A DNA stretch of 64,000 bases from Insolitispirillum peregrinum (GCF_900156605.1 NZ_FTOA01000007.1:96079-160078), one strand, 5' to 3'. Shown: positions 46,437-56,463, counted from the stretch's first letter. Translations and numbers: made by a program. The notes: a model not told the origin generated them from the letters alone.

Positions 46437-46648
46437 TGGAGTGCCGCTCCAAACCTCGCCGGGGCTTTTCACAGGACATGGCAGTCCTCGCAGGGAGATG
46501 GGCTACCGCCCATACCTGTTCGGGGGCCAATGCCCCCGATCCCCCATTTTTCTTTAAAAATCAAACTAATGGGGTCTGGGGCCGACTGGCCCCAGCGAGG
46601 TTTGGAGCAGCGCTCCATGATCCTGTTTTCTGTTTGTCGTATACCGTG
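46437..46648 (-). repeat. R2 repeat cluster: near-complete minus-oriented copy fused to a plus-oriented fragment
   Basis: From the right, the terminal repeat CACGGTATACGACA (minus strand, ending 46648) is followed by the GGAGCGCTGCTCC hairpin, the GGGGCC/GGCCCC hairpin, GGGGGCATTGGCCCCC and GGGCGGTAGCC. At the left edge a second core (GATCATGGAGTGCCGCTCC then CCTCGCCGGGGC) lies in the opposite orientation. There is no coding capacity. Confidence 0.75.
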
Positions 46649-46669
46649 ATCCGACGCACTGCTGTAACG

Positions 46670-46707
46670 AAAACCGCGCGGGAGGCATGACCCTTCCGCG
46701 CGGTTTT
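46670..46707. terminator. Bidirectional terminator at the end of aroC
   Basis: AAAACCGCGCGG (46670-46681) and CCGCGCGGTTTT (46696-46707) form a perfect 12-bp stem with a 14-nt loop and U tract on both strands. Confidence 0.85.
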
Positions 46708-46732
46708 CAGCAGGCAAAACGCGGTGGCAGGG

Positions 46733-47818
46733 TTAGCCGCACTGGGCACGGTGGCGCAGCAGGTGATCGGCCAATGTCACGGCCATCATCGCTTCGGCCA
46801 CCGGCACCGCCCGGATGCCGACGCAAGGGTCGTGACGGCCCTTGGTCCGCACATCGACCATCTTGCCGTGGATATCGACGCTGCGGCGCGGGGTCAGGAT
46901 CGACGAGGTCGGCTTGACCGCCATGCGGGCGATGATCGGCTGGCCGCTGGAAATCCCGCCCAGAATGCCGCCAGCATGGTTCGACAGGAAACGCAGGTTG
47001 CCCTGCTCGTCGATCTCCATTTCGTCGGCGTTCTGCTCGCCGGTCAGGGTGGCGGCGTCAAAGCCATCGCCGATTTCCACCCCCTTGACGGCGTTGATCG
47101 ACATCAGGGCCTTGGCGATATCGGCATCCAGCTTGTCGTAAACCGGTGCCCCCAGCCCGAGCGGGACGTTTTCAGCCACCACTTCGACCACCCCGCCAAT
47201 CGACGAGCCATCCTTGCGGATGGCGTTCAGGCGGTCTTCCCAGCGCGCAACGCTGGTGGCGTCGGGGCAGAAGAACGGGTTGGCGTTGACCTGATCCCAA
47301 TCCCACGCCGCCCGGTCGATGGCCAGATCGCCCAGTTGGGTCATGGCGGCGCGAATCACCACCCCGCCCGGCACCAGTGCATTGAGAACGGCACGGGCGA
47401 CGCCACCGGCGGCCACCCGCATCGCCGTTTCACGCGCCGACGACCGCCCACCGCCGCGATAGTCGCGGATGCCGTATTTGCCCCAATAGGTGACATCGGC
47501 GTGGCCGGGACGGAACTGCTCGGCAATCTCGCCATAGTCCTTGGACCGCTGATCGGTGTTTTCGATCAGCAGGCCAATCGGCGTGCCGGTGGTTTTGCCC
47601 TCGAACACCCCGGACAGGATTTTCACCTGATCGGCTTCCTGCCGCTGGGTGGTGTGGCGGGACTGCCCCGGACGGCGCTTGTCCAGCCATGGTTGCAGGT
47701 CGGCTTCGCTTAACGGAATGCGCGGCGGCACGCCATCGACCACGCAGCCGATGGCCGGACCATGGCTTTCGCCAAACGTCGTGAAGCGGAACAGCGTCCC
47801 GAAACCATTACCGGACAC
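46733..47818 (-). CDS. aroC: Chorismate synthase
   Basis: This FMN-dependent enzyme converts EPSP to chorismate, the last step of the shikimate pathway. It has 361 aa. [21 protein letters not shown] starts the protein, [29 protein letters not shown] (consecutive parts) is the family signature, and [20 protein letters not shown] closes the active site. It follows fabI by 6 bp on the same strand, so the two form an operon. Confidence 0.97.
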   Translation of the reverse strand: MSGNGFGTLFRFTTFGESHGPAIGCVVDGVPPRIPLSEADLQPWLDKRRPGQSRHTTQRQEADQVKILSGVFEGKTTGTPIGLLIENTDQRSKDYGEIAEQFRPGHADVTYWGKYGIRDYRGGGRSSARETAMRVAAGGVARAVLNALVPGGVVIRAAMTQLGDLAIDRAAWDWDQVNANPFFCPDATSVARWEDRLNAIRKDGSSIGGVVEVVAENVPLGLGAPVYDKLDADIAKALMSINAVKGVEIGDGFDAATLTGEQNADEMEIDEQGNLRFLSNHAGGILGGISSGQPIIARMAVKPTSSILTPRRSVDIHGKMVDVRTKGRHDPCVGIRAVPVAEAMMAVTLADHLLRHRAQCG

Positions 47819-47824
47819 GATGGC

Positions 47825-48661
47825 TTAGTCCTTCTTGTACTGGAGCAGCAGCTCGGCCAGTGGCACCGCGTTGTCGGTGGCCAGCATGCCGACGACATGA
47901 TAGCCCGAATCGACGTGGTGGACTTCGCCGGTCACGCCCCTGGACAGGTCCGACAGCAGGTACAGGCCGGAACTGCCGACGTCTTCGATGGTGACGTTGC
48001 GGTGCAGCGGCGAGTTCAGCTCGTTCCACTTCAGGATGACGCGGAAGTCACCGATCCCCGAGGCGGCCAGGGTCTTGATCGGACCGGCGGAGATGGCGTT
48101 GACGCGGATTCCGTCGGGGCCGAGATCGGCTGCCATGTAGCGGACGCTGGCTTCCAGCGCGGCCTTGGCAACACCCATCACGTTGTAATGCGGCATCACC
48201 TGTTCGGCACCGTAATAGGACAGGGTCAGCAGCGAACCGCCTTCCTTCATCAACGGGGCGCTGCGGCGGGCCACGTCGGTGAACGAGAACACCGAGATAT
48301 CCATCGAATTGAGGAAATTCTCACGGCTGGTGTTGACGTATTTGCCCTTCAGCTCTTCCTTGTCGGAATAGGCGATGGCATGGACAACGAAGTCCAGCTC
48401 GCCCCAGGTGTCGCTGATGGTCTGGAACAGCGCATCCATGCTGTCCGGGCTGGTGACGTCGCACTCGGCGACAATCGGTGCAGAGACGGTGTCGGCCAGG
48501 GGGCGGACACGGCGCTCCAGGGCTTCCCCCTGATAGGTGAAGGCCAGTTCGGCACCATGGTCGGCGCAGGCTTTGGCAATGCCCCAGGCGATTGAGCGGT
48601 CGTTGGCGACGCCCATGATGAGGCCTTTTTTCCCCGCCATGAGTTTGGTGGACGCGGTCAT
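47825..48661 (-). CDS. fabI: Enoyl-[acyl-carrier-protein] reductase, FabI type
   Basis: The enzyme reduces trans-2-enoyl-ACP with NADH in fatty-acid elongation. It has 278 aa with a Rossmann fold. GLIMGVANDRSIAWGIAKA is the divergent FabI nucleotide motif, and the catalytic tyrosine and lysine are in YYGAEQVMPHYNVMGVAKAAL (Y-x6-K). Conserved RVNAISAGPIKTLAASGI follows. ATG 48661 is chosen for normal length. It is cotranscribed with aroC. Confidence 0.95.
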   Translation of the reverse strand: MTASTKLMAGKKGLIMGVANDRSIAWGIAKACADHGAELAFTYQGEALERRVRPLADTVSAPIVAECDVTSPDSMDALFQTISDTWGELDFVVHAIAYSDKEELKGKYVNTSRENFLNSMDISVFSFTDVARRSAPLMKEGGSLLTLSYYGAEQVMPHYNVMGVAKAALEASVRYMAADLGPDGIRVNAISAGPIKTLAASGIGDFRVILKWNELNSPLHRNVTIEDVGSSGLYLLSDLSRGVTGEVHHVDSGYHVVGMLATDNAVPLAELLLQYKKD

Positions 48662-48773
48662 GTAATCCCTCGGCTCCGATTTTTGTTCGGTTTGGGGTAG
48701 AAAACGCGGCATCCTACACCAGATGCCTTAATGGTCAAAGAGATGGTCGCTGACACAGTGAAAGAGATGAAGA

Positions 48774-50189
48774 ATGCCGCTGCTCTCCCAGCTCCGCAAG
48801 TGGGCGAACAGGAATACCAACCCCGCGACACAAACAGATCGGCCCGGGCTGGCTGATGAAACGGCCATCGCTCCGGTCCTGAGCGTCTGGCGTGACATCG
48901 CCGTGCATATAGGGCGGCGGTTGGTGGCTGACAATATCCCCGGTGTGGCGGCGTCGCTCAGCTATACCTCGTTGCTGGCGCTGGTTCCCTTGCTGAGCGT
49001 CAGTCTGGCGATGCTGACCGCTTTCCCGGCTTTCAGCGGGGCAAAGTCGCTGGTGCAGGACTTCATTTTTCAGGGTCTCCTGCCGACGGCCTCGCCTGCG
49101 GTTCAGCAGACGCTGACCTCGTTCATTTCCGCCACCGGCAAGCTGACCGCCGTCGGGGTGACCGGGCTGGCGGTGACGGCGGTGCTGCTGCTGACCACCA
49201 TCGAAAAGGCCTTCAACACCATCTTTCGTGCCTCGCGCGGGCGCAGTTGGGGGAACCGGCTGCTGGTCTACTGGACTGTGCTGACGCTGGGGCCGTTGTT
49301 GATGGGGGCGGCGTCGGCCATTGGCGGCAATCTGGCCTCGGCGACCAGTGACGCCGGGGTGCAGGCGGGCAAGCTGTTGGGGCTGGGCAATACCCGTGGG
49401 CTGTGGAACGACGTGTTGGCCGGAGTCTCGGACTTCCTGCCGCCGCTGCTGATTGCCGCCTGCTTTACCATTCTGTACTGGGCGGTGCCGTCGCGGCGGA
49501 TTCCCACCCGTGATGCGCTGATCGGGGCGTTGCTGGCAACGGTGGCCTTTGGCCTGTTGCGGCTGGCGTTCCTGCAGTTCTTTTCCAAGGGTGGCTCGTA
49601 TCAGACCATTTACGGGGCGCTGGCGACGGTGCCGTTGCTGCTGTTGTGGATGTATCTGACCTGGCTGGTGGTGCTGACCGGGGCGGTGGTGGCGGCCTTG
49701 CTGCCTGACCTGCGCGATTTGTGGAACGAGCGGCGGCGCGGTAAGGTCCATCTTTCCGGCATGTTCGAGCGGCAGCCGCTGTTGCTGGCGGTCGGGGCGT
49801 TGCTGGCGCTGGAAGAGGCGGTTCCGCAGGGCCTGAGCGGGGCGGCACTCACCGCCCGCCTGCTGTCGGATGGTCAGGATGACCTGCTGGAAGACATGGA
49901 CAGCCTGTTGCACCGCCTGCGCACGGCTGATCTGGTGGTCTGTGATGATCGTGGCATCTGGCACCGCACGCTGGGCGGCGACCGCTGTACGGTGGGGCAG
50001 GTGGTGCGGGCATTGGGCTATGGCCTGCCGTCCGAAGTCACCAGCGGGGAGGCCGTTCAGCGCGCCGCAAGCGAGCCATGGCAGGGGGCGCTGCTCGATA
50101 CCCTGCAGGCGGCGCAGGGTGTCTTTGGTCAACAGTTGGAGGTGCCGCTGTCGGCGCTGTCCGCAGGGGGAATGCAGTCCCGAGGCTAA
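48774..50189 (+). CDS. YihY/UPF0761 family inner-membrane protein
   Basis: This 471-aa integral membrane protein has about six transmembrane segments in residues 60-320. The family segment DNIPGVAASLSYTSLLALVPLLSV comes before TAVLLLTTIEKAFNTIFRASRGRSW. Proteins of this family were once called RNase BN in error, and the function is unknown. The C-terminal 140 residues are soluble and look like a winged-helix-type domain. The stop overlaps the rnhB stop by 4 bp in convergent orientation, so there is no room for a terminator. Confidence 0.85.
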   Translation: MPLLSQLRKWANRNTNPATQTDRPGLADETAIAPVLSVWRDIAVHIGRRLVADNIPGVAASLSYTSLLALVPLLSVSLAMLTAFPAFSGAKSLVQDFIFQGLLPTASPAVQQTLTSFISATGKLTAVGVTGLAVTAVLLLTTIEKAFNTIFRASRGRSWGNRLLVYWTVLTLGPLLMGAASAIGGNLASATSDAGVQAGKLLGLGNTRGLWNDVLAGVSDFLPPLLIAACFTILYWAVPSRRIPTRDALIGALLATVAFGLLRLAFLQFFSKGGSYQTIYGALATVPLLLLWMYLTWLVVLTGAVVAALLPDLRDLWNERRRGKVHLSGMFERQPLLLAVGALLALEEAVPQGLSGAALTARLLSDGQDDLLEDMDSLLHRLRTADLVVCDDRGIWHRTLGGDRCTVGQVVRALGYGLPSEVTSGEAVQRAASEPWQGALLDTLQAAQGVFGQQLEVPLSALSAGGMQSRG

Positions 50190-50812
50190 CCAAACAACTC
50201 CCCCTGCCGGGCAAAGCTGCGCCGGTGGTGGGGGCTGGGGCCGTGGGTGGCGATGGCGGCGCGGTGTTCGGCGGTGCCATAGCCCATGTTGCGCTGCCAG
50301 CCATAGGCCGGAAACTGGCGGTCCAGAGCGAGCATCTCGCGGTCGCGGGTCACTTTGGCCAGAATCGAGGCGGCGGCAATCGACAGCGACAGGCTGTCGC
50401 CCTTGATCACGCACTGCGTCGGGCAGGGGAACTCACGCGGGGCCTGATTGCCGTCGATCAGGGCCAGCGAACAGCTCCACCCCGCCTGCTGGTGCAGGGC
50501 CAGAACGGCGCGTTCCATCGCCAGATGGCTGGCGCGCAGGATGTTCAGGCGGTCGATTTCCTCCACCGAGGCACTGGCGATGCCATAGCGCACCGCTTCG
50601 CCGCTGCCCAGCAGCAGGTCAAACAGGGTATCGCGCTTGCGCGCCGACAGCTTTTTCGAGTCATTGAGGCCGGTCAGCAAAGCCTCGGGCAGCCGTTGCG
50701 GGTCCAGCCACACCGCTGCCGCCGCCACACTGCCCGCCAGCGGGCCGCGCCCGGCTTCGTCAACGCCACACACCGGCCCCGGATGGGCGCGTTCAAAGGT
50801 GAAATCAGGCAT
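50186..50812 (-). CDS. rnhB: Ribonuclease HII
   Basis: The enzyme cleaves RNA in RNA-DNA hybrids, including single ribonucleotides. It has 208 aa. Catalytic acids appear in VCGVDEAGRGPLAG (Asp, Glu) and in SLALIDGNQ (Asp). LNDSKKLSARKRD and the C-terminal GYGTAEHRAAIATHGPSPHHRRSF are conserved. The ATG overlaps the end of the antiporter gene by 8 nt. Confidence 0.95.
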   Translation of the reverse strand: MPDFTFERAHPGPVCGVDEAGRGPLAGSVAAAAVWLDPQRLPEALLTGLNDSKKLSARKRDTLFDLLLGSGEAVRYGIASASVEEIDRLNILRASHLAMERAVLALHQQAGWSCSLALIDGNQAPREFPCPTQCVIKGDSLSLSIAAASILAKVTRDREMLALDRQFPAYGWQRNMGYGTAEHRAAIATHGPSPHHRRSFARQGELFG

Positions 50813-52184
50813 CGGGGGTTCCTTGATCGGGGGGAGGCAACTGTTTGGGCGTGCTGGGGGTGGCGGCCAACTGGGTGCGCGCGGCCTTCAGGCGTTGATA
50901 GCGCCGCCGCAGCGGGCCGGGGATCGGGATCAGCGGCCCAAGATGCTGGCGCAGGAACCGCCAGCCCTTGTGCGCCGCCCGCGCTTCGCCGCCGTAAACC
51001 CCGACCAGCACGTCTTTCAGGGTGATGAAGGTGTCGTGGTGGGCGGCCAGTCGGCGCATGGTCAGCAGCCACAGCGGGCTGATGGTCAGCGACAGCACCG
51101 TCACCGCCACCACCAGCTGGGCCTGCGGCTTGCCCAACAGCCCCTTGGCCACCCCGGCGCCGGACAGCAGGAACGAGAATTCCCCGATCTGGGCCAGTGC
51201 CACCCCGGCGATGAAGGCTTCGGTCCACGGAATCCGTTGCAGGCGCAGGGCGCCGATGTTCAGCAGGGTCTTGAAGATGGTCACCACCGACAGCAGCAAC
51301 AGCACCGTCCCGATGTTGTCCCACAGGAATTTCAGGTCCAGCAGCAGGCCGACCGACAGGAAAAACACCATCAGCAGCACCGCCTGAATCGACAGCGCGT
51401 GATGGGTGATGTCGTGGCCGTGTTTCGAGTTGCCGATGATCAGCCCGATCAGGAACGCGCCATAGCCGGGCGACAGACCGGCCAGACCGGCCAGCGCCGC
51501 CGCCCCAAAGCAGTAGGCAAAGGCCGACAGCGGGCCAAGGTCGGCATTCCCGGCGATCAGCGAGGCATAGGGCACGCGGATTTCGCGTTTCAGCAGGAAC
51601 AGCACCAGCCCGACCAGCAACACCACCGACCCGACCACCTTGATGCCTTCGACCGGCGACAGGCCGGTTTTGGTCAGGGCGTCGAGCGACAGCATCATCG
51701 GCACCACCGCCATGTCCTGGGCAATCAGCACCCCGACAGTAACCCGGCCCGCCGGGCGGTCGAGTTCGCCGATCTGCTGCAACAGCTTGATCACCACCGC
51801 CGTTGACGACAGCGCCACCGCATAGCCCAGCAGCACCGACATGCCAAAGCTCCACTTCAGCAGGTACTGCCCGGTCAGCATCAGACCGACGCTGCCCGCC
51901 ACCTGTAACAGGGTGGTCACCACCGCCACCCGCCACACCTCGGCAAAGCGTTTGACCGACAGTTCGGTGCCGATCACGAACAGCAGCATGATGATGCCCA
52001 GCTCGGCCAGCAGGCTGACCGCCTCGCGGTCGGTGACCAGCCCCAGCACCGATGGCCCCAGCAGGACCCCGGCCAGAATATAGCCAACGATGGCCGGTTG
52101 CTTCAGGCGGGCAAACAGCACCCCGCAACTCATCGCTGCCAGAGCGACAATGGCGATGCCGGTAAAGTCGTTATGTCCATCCAT
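50805..52184 (-). CDS. Cation:proton antiporter, CPA2 (Kef-type)
   Basis: This 459-aa monovalent cation/H+ antiporter has 12 or so transmembrane segments in residues 1-390. QPAIVGYILAGVLLGPSVLG starts the fold. VALSSTAVVIKLLQQIGELD and GVLIAQDMAVVPMML hold the unwound helix and the conserved aspartate of the transport site. The C-terminal 70 residues are basic and cytoplasmic. The RCK/TrkA-N domain of KefB/KefC is absent, so gating differs. It is cotranscribed with rnhB. Confidence 0.9.
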   Translation of the reverse strand: MDGHNDFTGIAIVALAAMSCGVLFARLKQPAIVGYILAGVLLGPSVLGLVTDREAVSLLAELGIIMLLFVIGTELSVKRFAEVWRVAVVTTLLQVAGSVGLMLTGQYLLKWSFGMSVLLGYAVALSSTAVVIKLLQQIGELDRPAGRVTVGVLIAQDMAVVPMMLSLDALTKTGLSPVEGIKVVGSVVLLVGLVLFLLKREIRVPYASLIAGNADLGPLSAFAYCFGAAALAGLAGLSPGYGAFLIGLIIGNSKHGHDITHHALSIQAVLLMVFFLSVGLLLDLKFLWDNIGTVLLLLSVVTIFKTLLNIGALRLQRIPWTEAFIAGVALAQIGEFSFLLSGAGVAKGLLGKPQAQLVVAVTVLSLTISPLWLLTMRRLAAHHDTFITLKDVLVGVYGGEARAAHKGWRFLRQHLGPLIPIPGPLRRRYQRLKAARTQLAATPSTPKQLPPPDQGTPDA

Positions 52185-52452
52185 GGTGCGCGCACTGTAA
52201 CGAGAAGGTGGGACCGAAAAGGCGGGGCGAAAAGGCTAATCCCTCAGCAGGTACTCTCTGTGGCGGCGCGAGGCAACCCGGAAAGCGGCCCCGATCGTGC
52301 AAAAGAGCCATGCCGTATCGCCATGACAGCCGTCACATCGGGGAGATGCCTTATCAAAGCTAGCCCTATGCCTCAGCTTTTTGCAGTTGTGGCAAAGACC
52401 ATCGCACACGGATCATGAACGCCAGATAACAATACCAACAGGAGCCGCCTCC

Positions 52453-53421
52453 ATGCCCCCAGTCCCATCCTCCACTCCCCCGAGCCGGTCGTGGGCCGAT
52501 CAGGGCCTGTATGCGCTGGTGGTCTGCATCTGGGGCTCCAGTTGGGTCGGGTTGCGCTTGCAGGTCGGAACCGACGTGCCAGTACTGGACTCGGTGCTGT
52601 ACCGCTTTGGCCTGTCGGCGCTGGTGCTGTTCGGCTGGTGCCTGCTGCGCGGGATTCCCCTGCGCCATAACCGCCATCAGCATTATGCGATGGCCGCGCA
52701 GGGTATCCTGCTGTTCGCCATCAATTACGTGCTGTTTTACAACTCGGCGCGCTATCTGCCGGGTGGATTGATTGCCATCCTGTTTTCAACGGTGGTGATC
52801 ATGAATCTGGCGCTGGGGGCGCTGTTCCTCGGCGCACGGCTCGATCTGCGTGTTTGTCTGGGGGCGGCGTTCGGCTTGCTGGGGATTGGGGTGGTGTTTG
52901 TCCCCGAGCTGCAAACCCTGTCGCTGGAAAGCGGCACCGCCAAGGGCATCGCCTTTGCCCTGTCCGGCACCGTTTGTGCCGCGCTGGGCATGACCCTGTC
53001 GGCCCGCAACCAGCGCCACGGCATCGGGGTGATGGCCACCAATGCCTGGGGCATGGGCTATGCCGGGGTGGCCTTGCTGGTGGCGGTGGTGGTCACTGGC
53101 ACGCCGCTGCGCTTTGACACCAGCCTGACCTATATCGGCGGCCTGCTGTACCTGTCGCTGATCAGCTCGGTGGTGGCCTTTGCCGCCTATCTGACGCTGG
53201 TCGGGCGCATCGGGGTGGCGCGGGCGTCGTACAGCACGGTGCTGTTCCCGATTCTGGCGCTGATCCTGTCCACTTATACCGATGGCTATCACTGGACATG
53301 GGAAGCCTTTGCCGGGATCGCGCTGGTGCTGTTCGGCAACGTGCTGGTGCTCTATCGCCCGCGTCCTGTTGCTGCGCCGGTGGTCGAGACTTGCCCGCAG
53401 GTGGCCGAGGAACGGGTTTGA
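52453..53421 (+). CDS. DMT-superfamily (EamA) transporter
   Basis: This 322-aa protein has ten predicted transmembrane helices formed by two EamA repeats. LYALVVCIWGSSWVGLRLQVG is the first helix, and GTVCAALGMTLSARNQ begins the second repeat. The substrate is unknown; family members export amino acids or metabolites. ATG 52453 fits the first helix start. The DinB-like gene follows 16 bp later. Confidence 0.88.
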   Translation: MPPVPSSTPPSRSWADQGLYALVVCIWGSSWVGLRLQVGTDVPVLDSVLYRFGLSALVLFGWCLLRGIPLRHNRHQHYAMAAQGILLFAINYVLFYNSARYLPGGLIAILFSTVVIMNLALGALFLGARLDLRVCLGAAFGLLGIGVVFVPELQTLSLESGTAKGIAFALSGTVCAALGMTLSARNQRHGIGVMATNAWGMGYAGVALLVAVVVTGTPLRFDTSLTYIGGLLYLSLISSVVAFAAYLTLVGRIGVARASYSTVLFPILALILSTYTDGYHWTWEAFAGIALVLFGNVLVLYRPRPVAAPVVETCPQVAEERV

Positions 53422-53437
53422 AGGAGGGGGACCAACC

Positions 53438-53938
53438 ATGGACAGCTTTGCCCGCCACATCCACCTGATGGCCCGCTACAACGCCTGGGCCAACGAAACC
53501 CTGCTCGATGCCATCGCCGCGCTGGAGCCTGCGGCGTGGGCGGCACCGCGCGGGGCGTTCTTTGGTTCGATGATGGGGACGATGAATCACCTGCTGGTCG
53601 GTGATCGCGCGTGGTTCAGCCGGATGAGCGGTACGCCCTATCCGTGGTTCACCGGCCTTGACCAGATCCTGCATGCCGACTTTGCCGACTTCCGGCAGGC
53701 CCGGCGGCAGATGGATGAGACCATCCTGTCGCTGGTGCCGACCCTGCCGACCGACGGCGACCTGTCCTATGTCAACAGCAAGGGCGTACCGCAGGTGGTG
53801 CCGTGGCGGGTGGTGCTGGGGCATGTGTTCAATCATCAGACCCACCACCGGGGGCAGGTTCACACCCTGATCAGTCAGTCGGGCATCGAGCCGCCGCCGC
53901 TGGACCTGTTGTATTTCCCGCTTGGCTGGGATGCCTGA
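53438..53938 (+). CDS. DinB-family protein
   Basis: This 166-aa four-helix-bundle protein has three metal-ligand histidines: MNHLLVGDRAW, then HVFNHQTHHRGQ near residue 130. LMARYNAWANETLLDAI starts the first helix. DinB-like proteins include metal-dependent thiol transferases, and the target here is unknown. ATG 53438 follows GGAGGGGG. A GC-rich hairpin with a GTTTTG tail (about 53978-53998) may terminate the transcript. Confidence 0.9.
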   Translation: MDSFARHIHLMARYNAWANETLLDAIAALEPAAWAAPRGAFFGSMMGTMNHLLVGDRAWFSRMSGTPYPWFTGLDQILHADFADFRQARRQMDETILSLVPTLPTDGDLSYVNSKGVPQVVPWRVVLGHVFNHQTHHRGQVHTLISQSGIEPPPLDLLYFPLGWDA

Positions 53939-54037
53939 GCGATGTGTCCGGCAAGCCATCTGTAACCGGCGTCACTGGCCCGTCGGCGGGCGTTTTGTAC
54001 CCTCTGGCGTGAACAAATCGCAGGGGAGACGCACGCG

Positions 54038-54553
54038 ATGAAACAGGCGTATTGGGGTATGGCGATGACCGCCGCAGCACTGGTGCTGACGGCCTCGCCG
54101 GTTTGGGCTGACGGGCTGGCGGTGACGCTGGGCGGCGGCTGGGACGGGGTGAAAATTCCGTCGGGCCAGCAATGCACACTGGATGGTGGTAACGGGGCTA
54201 CTCCGCCGATGACCCTCAGCGGCTTGCCGGATGGTACGACCAAAGTGACGGTGGCCTTTAACGACCGCGACTATCCGCCGCTGTCATCGAATGGCGGCCA
54301 CGGGGTGATTGCCTTTCCGGTGACGCCGGTCAGCGGCAGCGCCGACATTCCCGCCGTGCCGGGCCTGAGCAGCAGCCTGCCGGGCGGGGCTGAAGTGGTG
54401 TCGGCAGCGCGTTCCAGCGGAGACTACGCCTCGCCGGGCTATCTGCCACCCTGTTCGGGCGGCGACCGTCATGCCTATTGGGCGACGGTGACCGCCGTTG
54501 CCGCCGATGGGGCGGCGCTGTCCAGCACCACTGTTGAACTGGGGCGCTGGTAA
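54038..54553 (+). CDS. Secreted protein resembling the PEBP/YbhB family
   Basis: This 171-aa protein has a signal peptide (MKQAYWGMAMTAAALVLTASPVWA). The mature part has segments similar in order to phosphatidylethanolamine-binding proteins (YbhB/YbcL): MTLSGLPDGTTKVTVAFNDRD, then HGVIAFPV, then GYLPPCSGGDRHAYWATVTAVAAD, which parallels their G-Y-x-x-P-C-P-P-x-G-x-H-x-Y-x-F motif. The match is partial, and the ligand-binding Asp-Pro-Asp is altered, so the assignment is tentative. It is convergent with aat, 7 bp apart. Confidence 0.55.
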   Translation: MKQAYWGMAMTAAALVLTASPVWADGLAVTLGGGWDGVKIPSGQQCTLDGGNGATPPMTLSGLPDGTTKVTVAFNDRDYPPLSSNGGHGVIAFPVTPVSGSADIPAVPGLSSSLPGGAEVVSAARSSGDYASPGYLPPCSGGDRHAYWATVTAVAADGAALSSTTVELGRW

Positions 54554-54560
54554 CGGTCCC

Positions 54561-55223
54561 TTACCGCGGGGGGGAGTGCTCCCCTGCGGCCCGCTTGCAC
54601 TCGGCCACCACCTCGGCGGTGGTCAGCGGGCGTTTGAGATCGGCGGCCAGCGGCAGGGCGGCGTTCAGCTTGTTCAGATAGGCCCGTTTGGGGATTTCGA
54701 TGGCTCCAAAGCGGGTCAGGTGCTCGGTGACAAACTGGGTATCGAGCAGGGTAAAGCCGCCATGGCGCAGGCGGGCAATCAGGTGGCACAGCGCCACCTT
54801 GGAGGCATCGGTCTGGCGCGAAAACATGCTTTCGCCAAAAAACGCTCCACCGAGGGCCAGCCCGTACAACCCTCCAACCAGCGCGCCGTCCTGCCAGCAT
54901 TCCACCGAATGGGCCAGCCCGACATCGTGCAGGTGGGTGAACAGGCGGATGATCTGTTCATTGATCCAGGTGTCGGGGCGGTCCTCGGTGGCTTCGGCGC
55001 AGCCTGCGAGCACGCCGGCGAAATCGCTGTCGATGCGGACCTCGAACAGCTCTTGCCGCACCGTCTTCAGCAGCGAGCGCGAGGCGTGAAAGCCGTCAAG
55101 CGGCAGGACACCGCGCTCCGGTGGGTCAATCCAGTACAGGCGCGGGTCATCGCGTGATTGCGCCATCGGGAACACGCCACAGGCATAGGCGCGCAACAGG
55201 ATATCGGGAGTCAGAGTCAGCAT
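54561..55223 (-). CDS. aat: Leucyl/phenylalanyl-tRNA--protein transferase
   Basis: The enzyme adds Leu or Phe to proteins with N-terminal Arg or Lys, marking them for ClpAP under the N-end rule. It has 220 aa. [38 protein letters not shown] (consecutive parts), [19 protein letters not shown] and [21 protein letters not shown] are the family signatures. ATG 55223 fits the family start. Confidence 0.96.
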   Translation of the reverse strand: MLTLTPDILLRAYACGVFPMAQSRDDPRLYWIDPPERGVLPLDGFHASRSLLKTVRQELFEVRIDSDFAGVLAGCAEATEDRPDTWINEQIIRLFTHLHDVGLAHSVECWQDGALVGGLYGLALGGAFFGESMFSRQTDASKVALCHLIARLRHGGFTLLDTQFVTEHLTRFGAIEIPKRAYLNKLNAALPLAADLKRPLTTAEVVAECKRAAGEHSPPR

Positions 55224-55387
55224 CGCCCGGTCTCCTTGGCTATCGTGTCTGGGGGATGACGTTTTGACGGTAGCCGAAATACAGGTGCATTGCATCTGAA
55301 ACAGCAAGACCCCCGTTTCTGGTGTGCAGATGACCGAGCCCCGAGTCTGCTATAGGGTATGACGAAAGCCGTGTTCAGGAGTGTGCC

Positions 55388-56458
55388 ATGAGTTACCTGT
55401 CCGCCCCGGTCAAGAACCGGGAGTGGGTTGCCGAAGCAATCCGCCGCATCGAAGGCGATATCACCCGCTCGGCGGATACCCACCTGATCCGGGTGCCGTT
55501 GCCTCAGGTGTCGGGGATCACCCTGTACCTGAAGGATGAATCCAGCCACCCGACTGGCAGCCTGAAACACCGGCTGGCGCGCTCGCTGTTCCTGTACGCG
55601 CTGTGCAATGGCTGGATCGGCCCGGATACGACGATCATTGAATCCTCGTCCGGCTCGACGGCGATTTCCGAAGCCTATTTTGCCCGCTTGCTTGGTTTGC
55701 GCTTTGTGGCGGTGATGCCGCGCTCGACCTCGGCGGAAAAGGTGGCGGCGATTACCTTTCAGGGCGGTGAACCGCACCTGATCGACGGCTGGCAGACCTC
55801 CGAAGCGGCGCGGGCGTTGGCACGCGAGCTGAACGGCCATTACATGGACCAGTTCACCTTTGCCGAACGGGCCACCGACTGGCGCGGCAACAACAACATC
55901 GCTGATTCGATTTTCAGCCAGATGAGCGCCGAGCCCTACCCGGAGCCGACGTGGATCGTCTGTGGAGCCGGGACCGGCGGCACCGCCACCACCATCGGGC
56001 GCTACATCCGCTACCGCCGTCTGGCCACCCGCCTGTGCGTTGCCGATCCGCAGGCGTCGGTGTTCCATCGCCACTATGCCGACCGCAGCGTGCGGCGGGT
56101 CGAAGCCTGTTCCAGCGTCATCGAAGGTATTGGCCGCACCGAAGTCGAACCGTCGTTCAACCCCGATCTGGTGGACCGGATGGTGGCGGTGCCCGATGCC
56201 GCCAGCATCGCCTGTGCCCGCCTGATCAGCCAGCGCATCGGGCGCGCGTGCGGTGGATCGACCGGCACCAACATTTCGGCCTGCATTGACCTGATTGGCG
56301 AAATGGTGGCGCGGGGGGAAAACGGCTCGGTGGTGACCTTGCTGTGCGATTCCGGCGAACGCTATCGCTCGACGCTGTATTCTGACGACTGGGTGCAGAC
56401 ACGCGGCCTTGATCTGGCCGCCGAAGCTGCCCGCATTGCCACCGTGTTCGGGGAGTAA
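55388..56458 (+). CDS. PLP-dependent cysteine synthase/desulfhydrase family protein
   Basis: This 356-aa fold type II PLP enzyme has its PLP lysine in [18 protein letters not shown] (near residue 62), the phosphate-binding loop in [19 protein letters not shown] and [16 protein letters not shown]. It resembles the Cds1-type L-cysteine desulfhydrase subgroup more than biosynthetic CysK. The substrate asparagine loop reads SSSGST where CysK has TSGNTG. The FAD oxidoreductase gene follows 5 bp later, so the two act together. Confidence 0.85.
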   Translation: MSYLSAPVKNREWVAEAIRRIEGDITRSADTHLIRVPLPQVSGITLYLKDESSHPTGSLKHRLARSLFLYALCNGWIGPDTTIIESSSGSTAISEAYFARLLGLRFVAVMPRSTSAEKVAAITFQGGEPHLIDGWQTSEAARALARELNGHYMDQFTFAERATDWRGNNNIADSIFSQMSAEPYPEPTWIVCGAGTGGTATTIGRYIRYRRLATRLCVADPQASVFHRHYADRSVRRVEACSSVIEGIGRTEVEPSFNPDLVDRMVAVPDAASIACARLISQRIGRACGGSTGTNISACIDLIGEMVARGENGSVVTLLCDSGERYRSTLYSDDWVQTRGLDLAAEAARIATVFGE

Positions 56459-56463
56459 GCACC

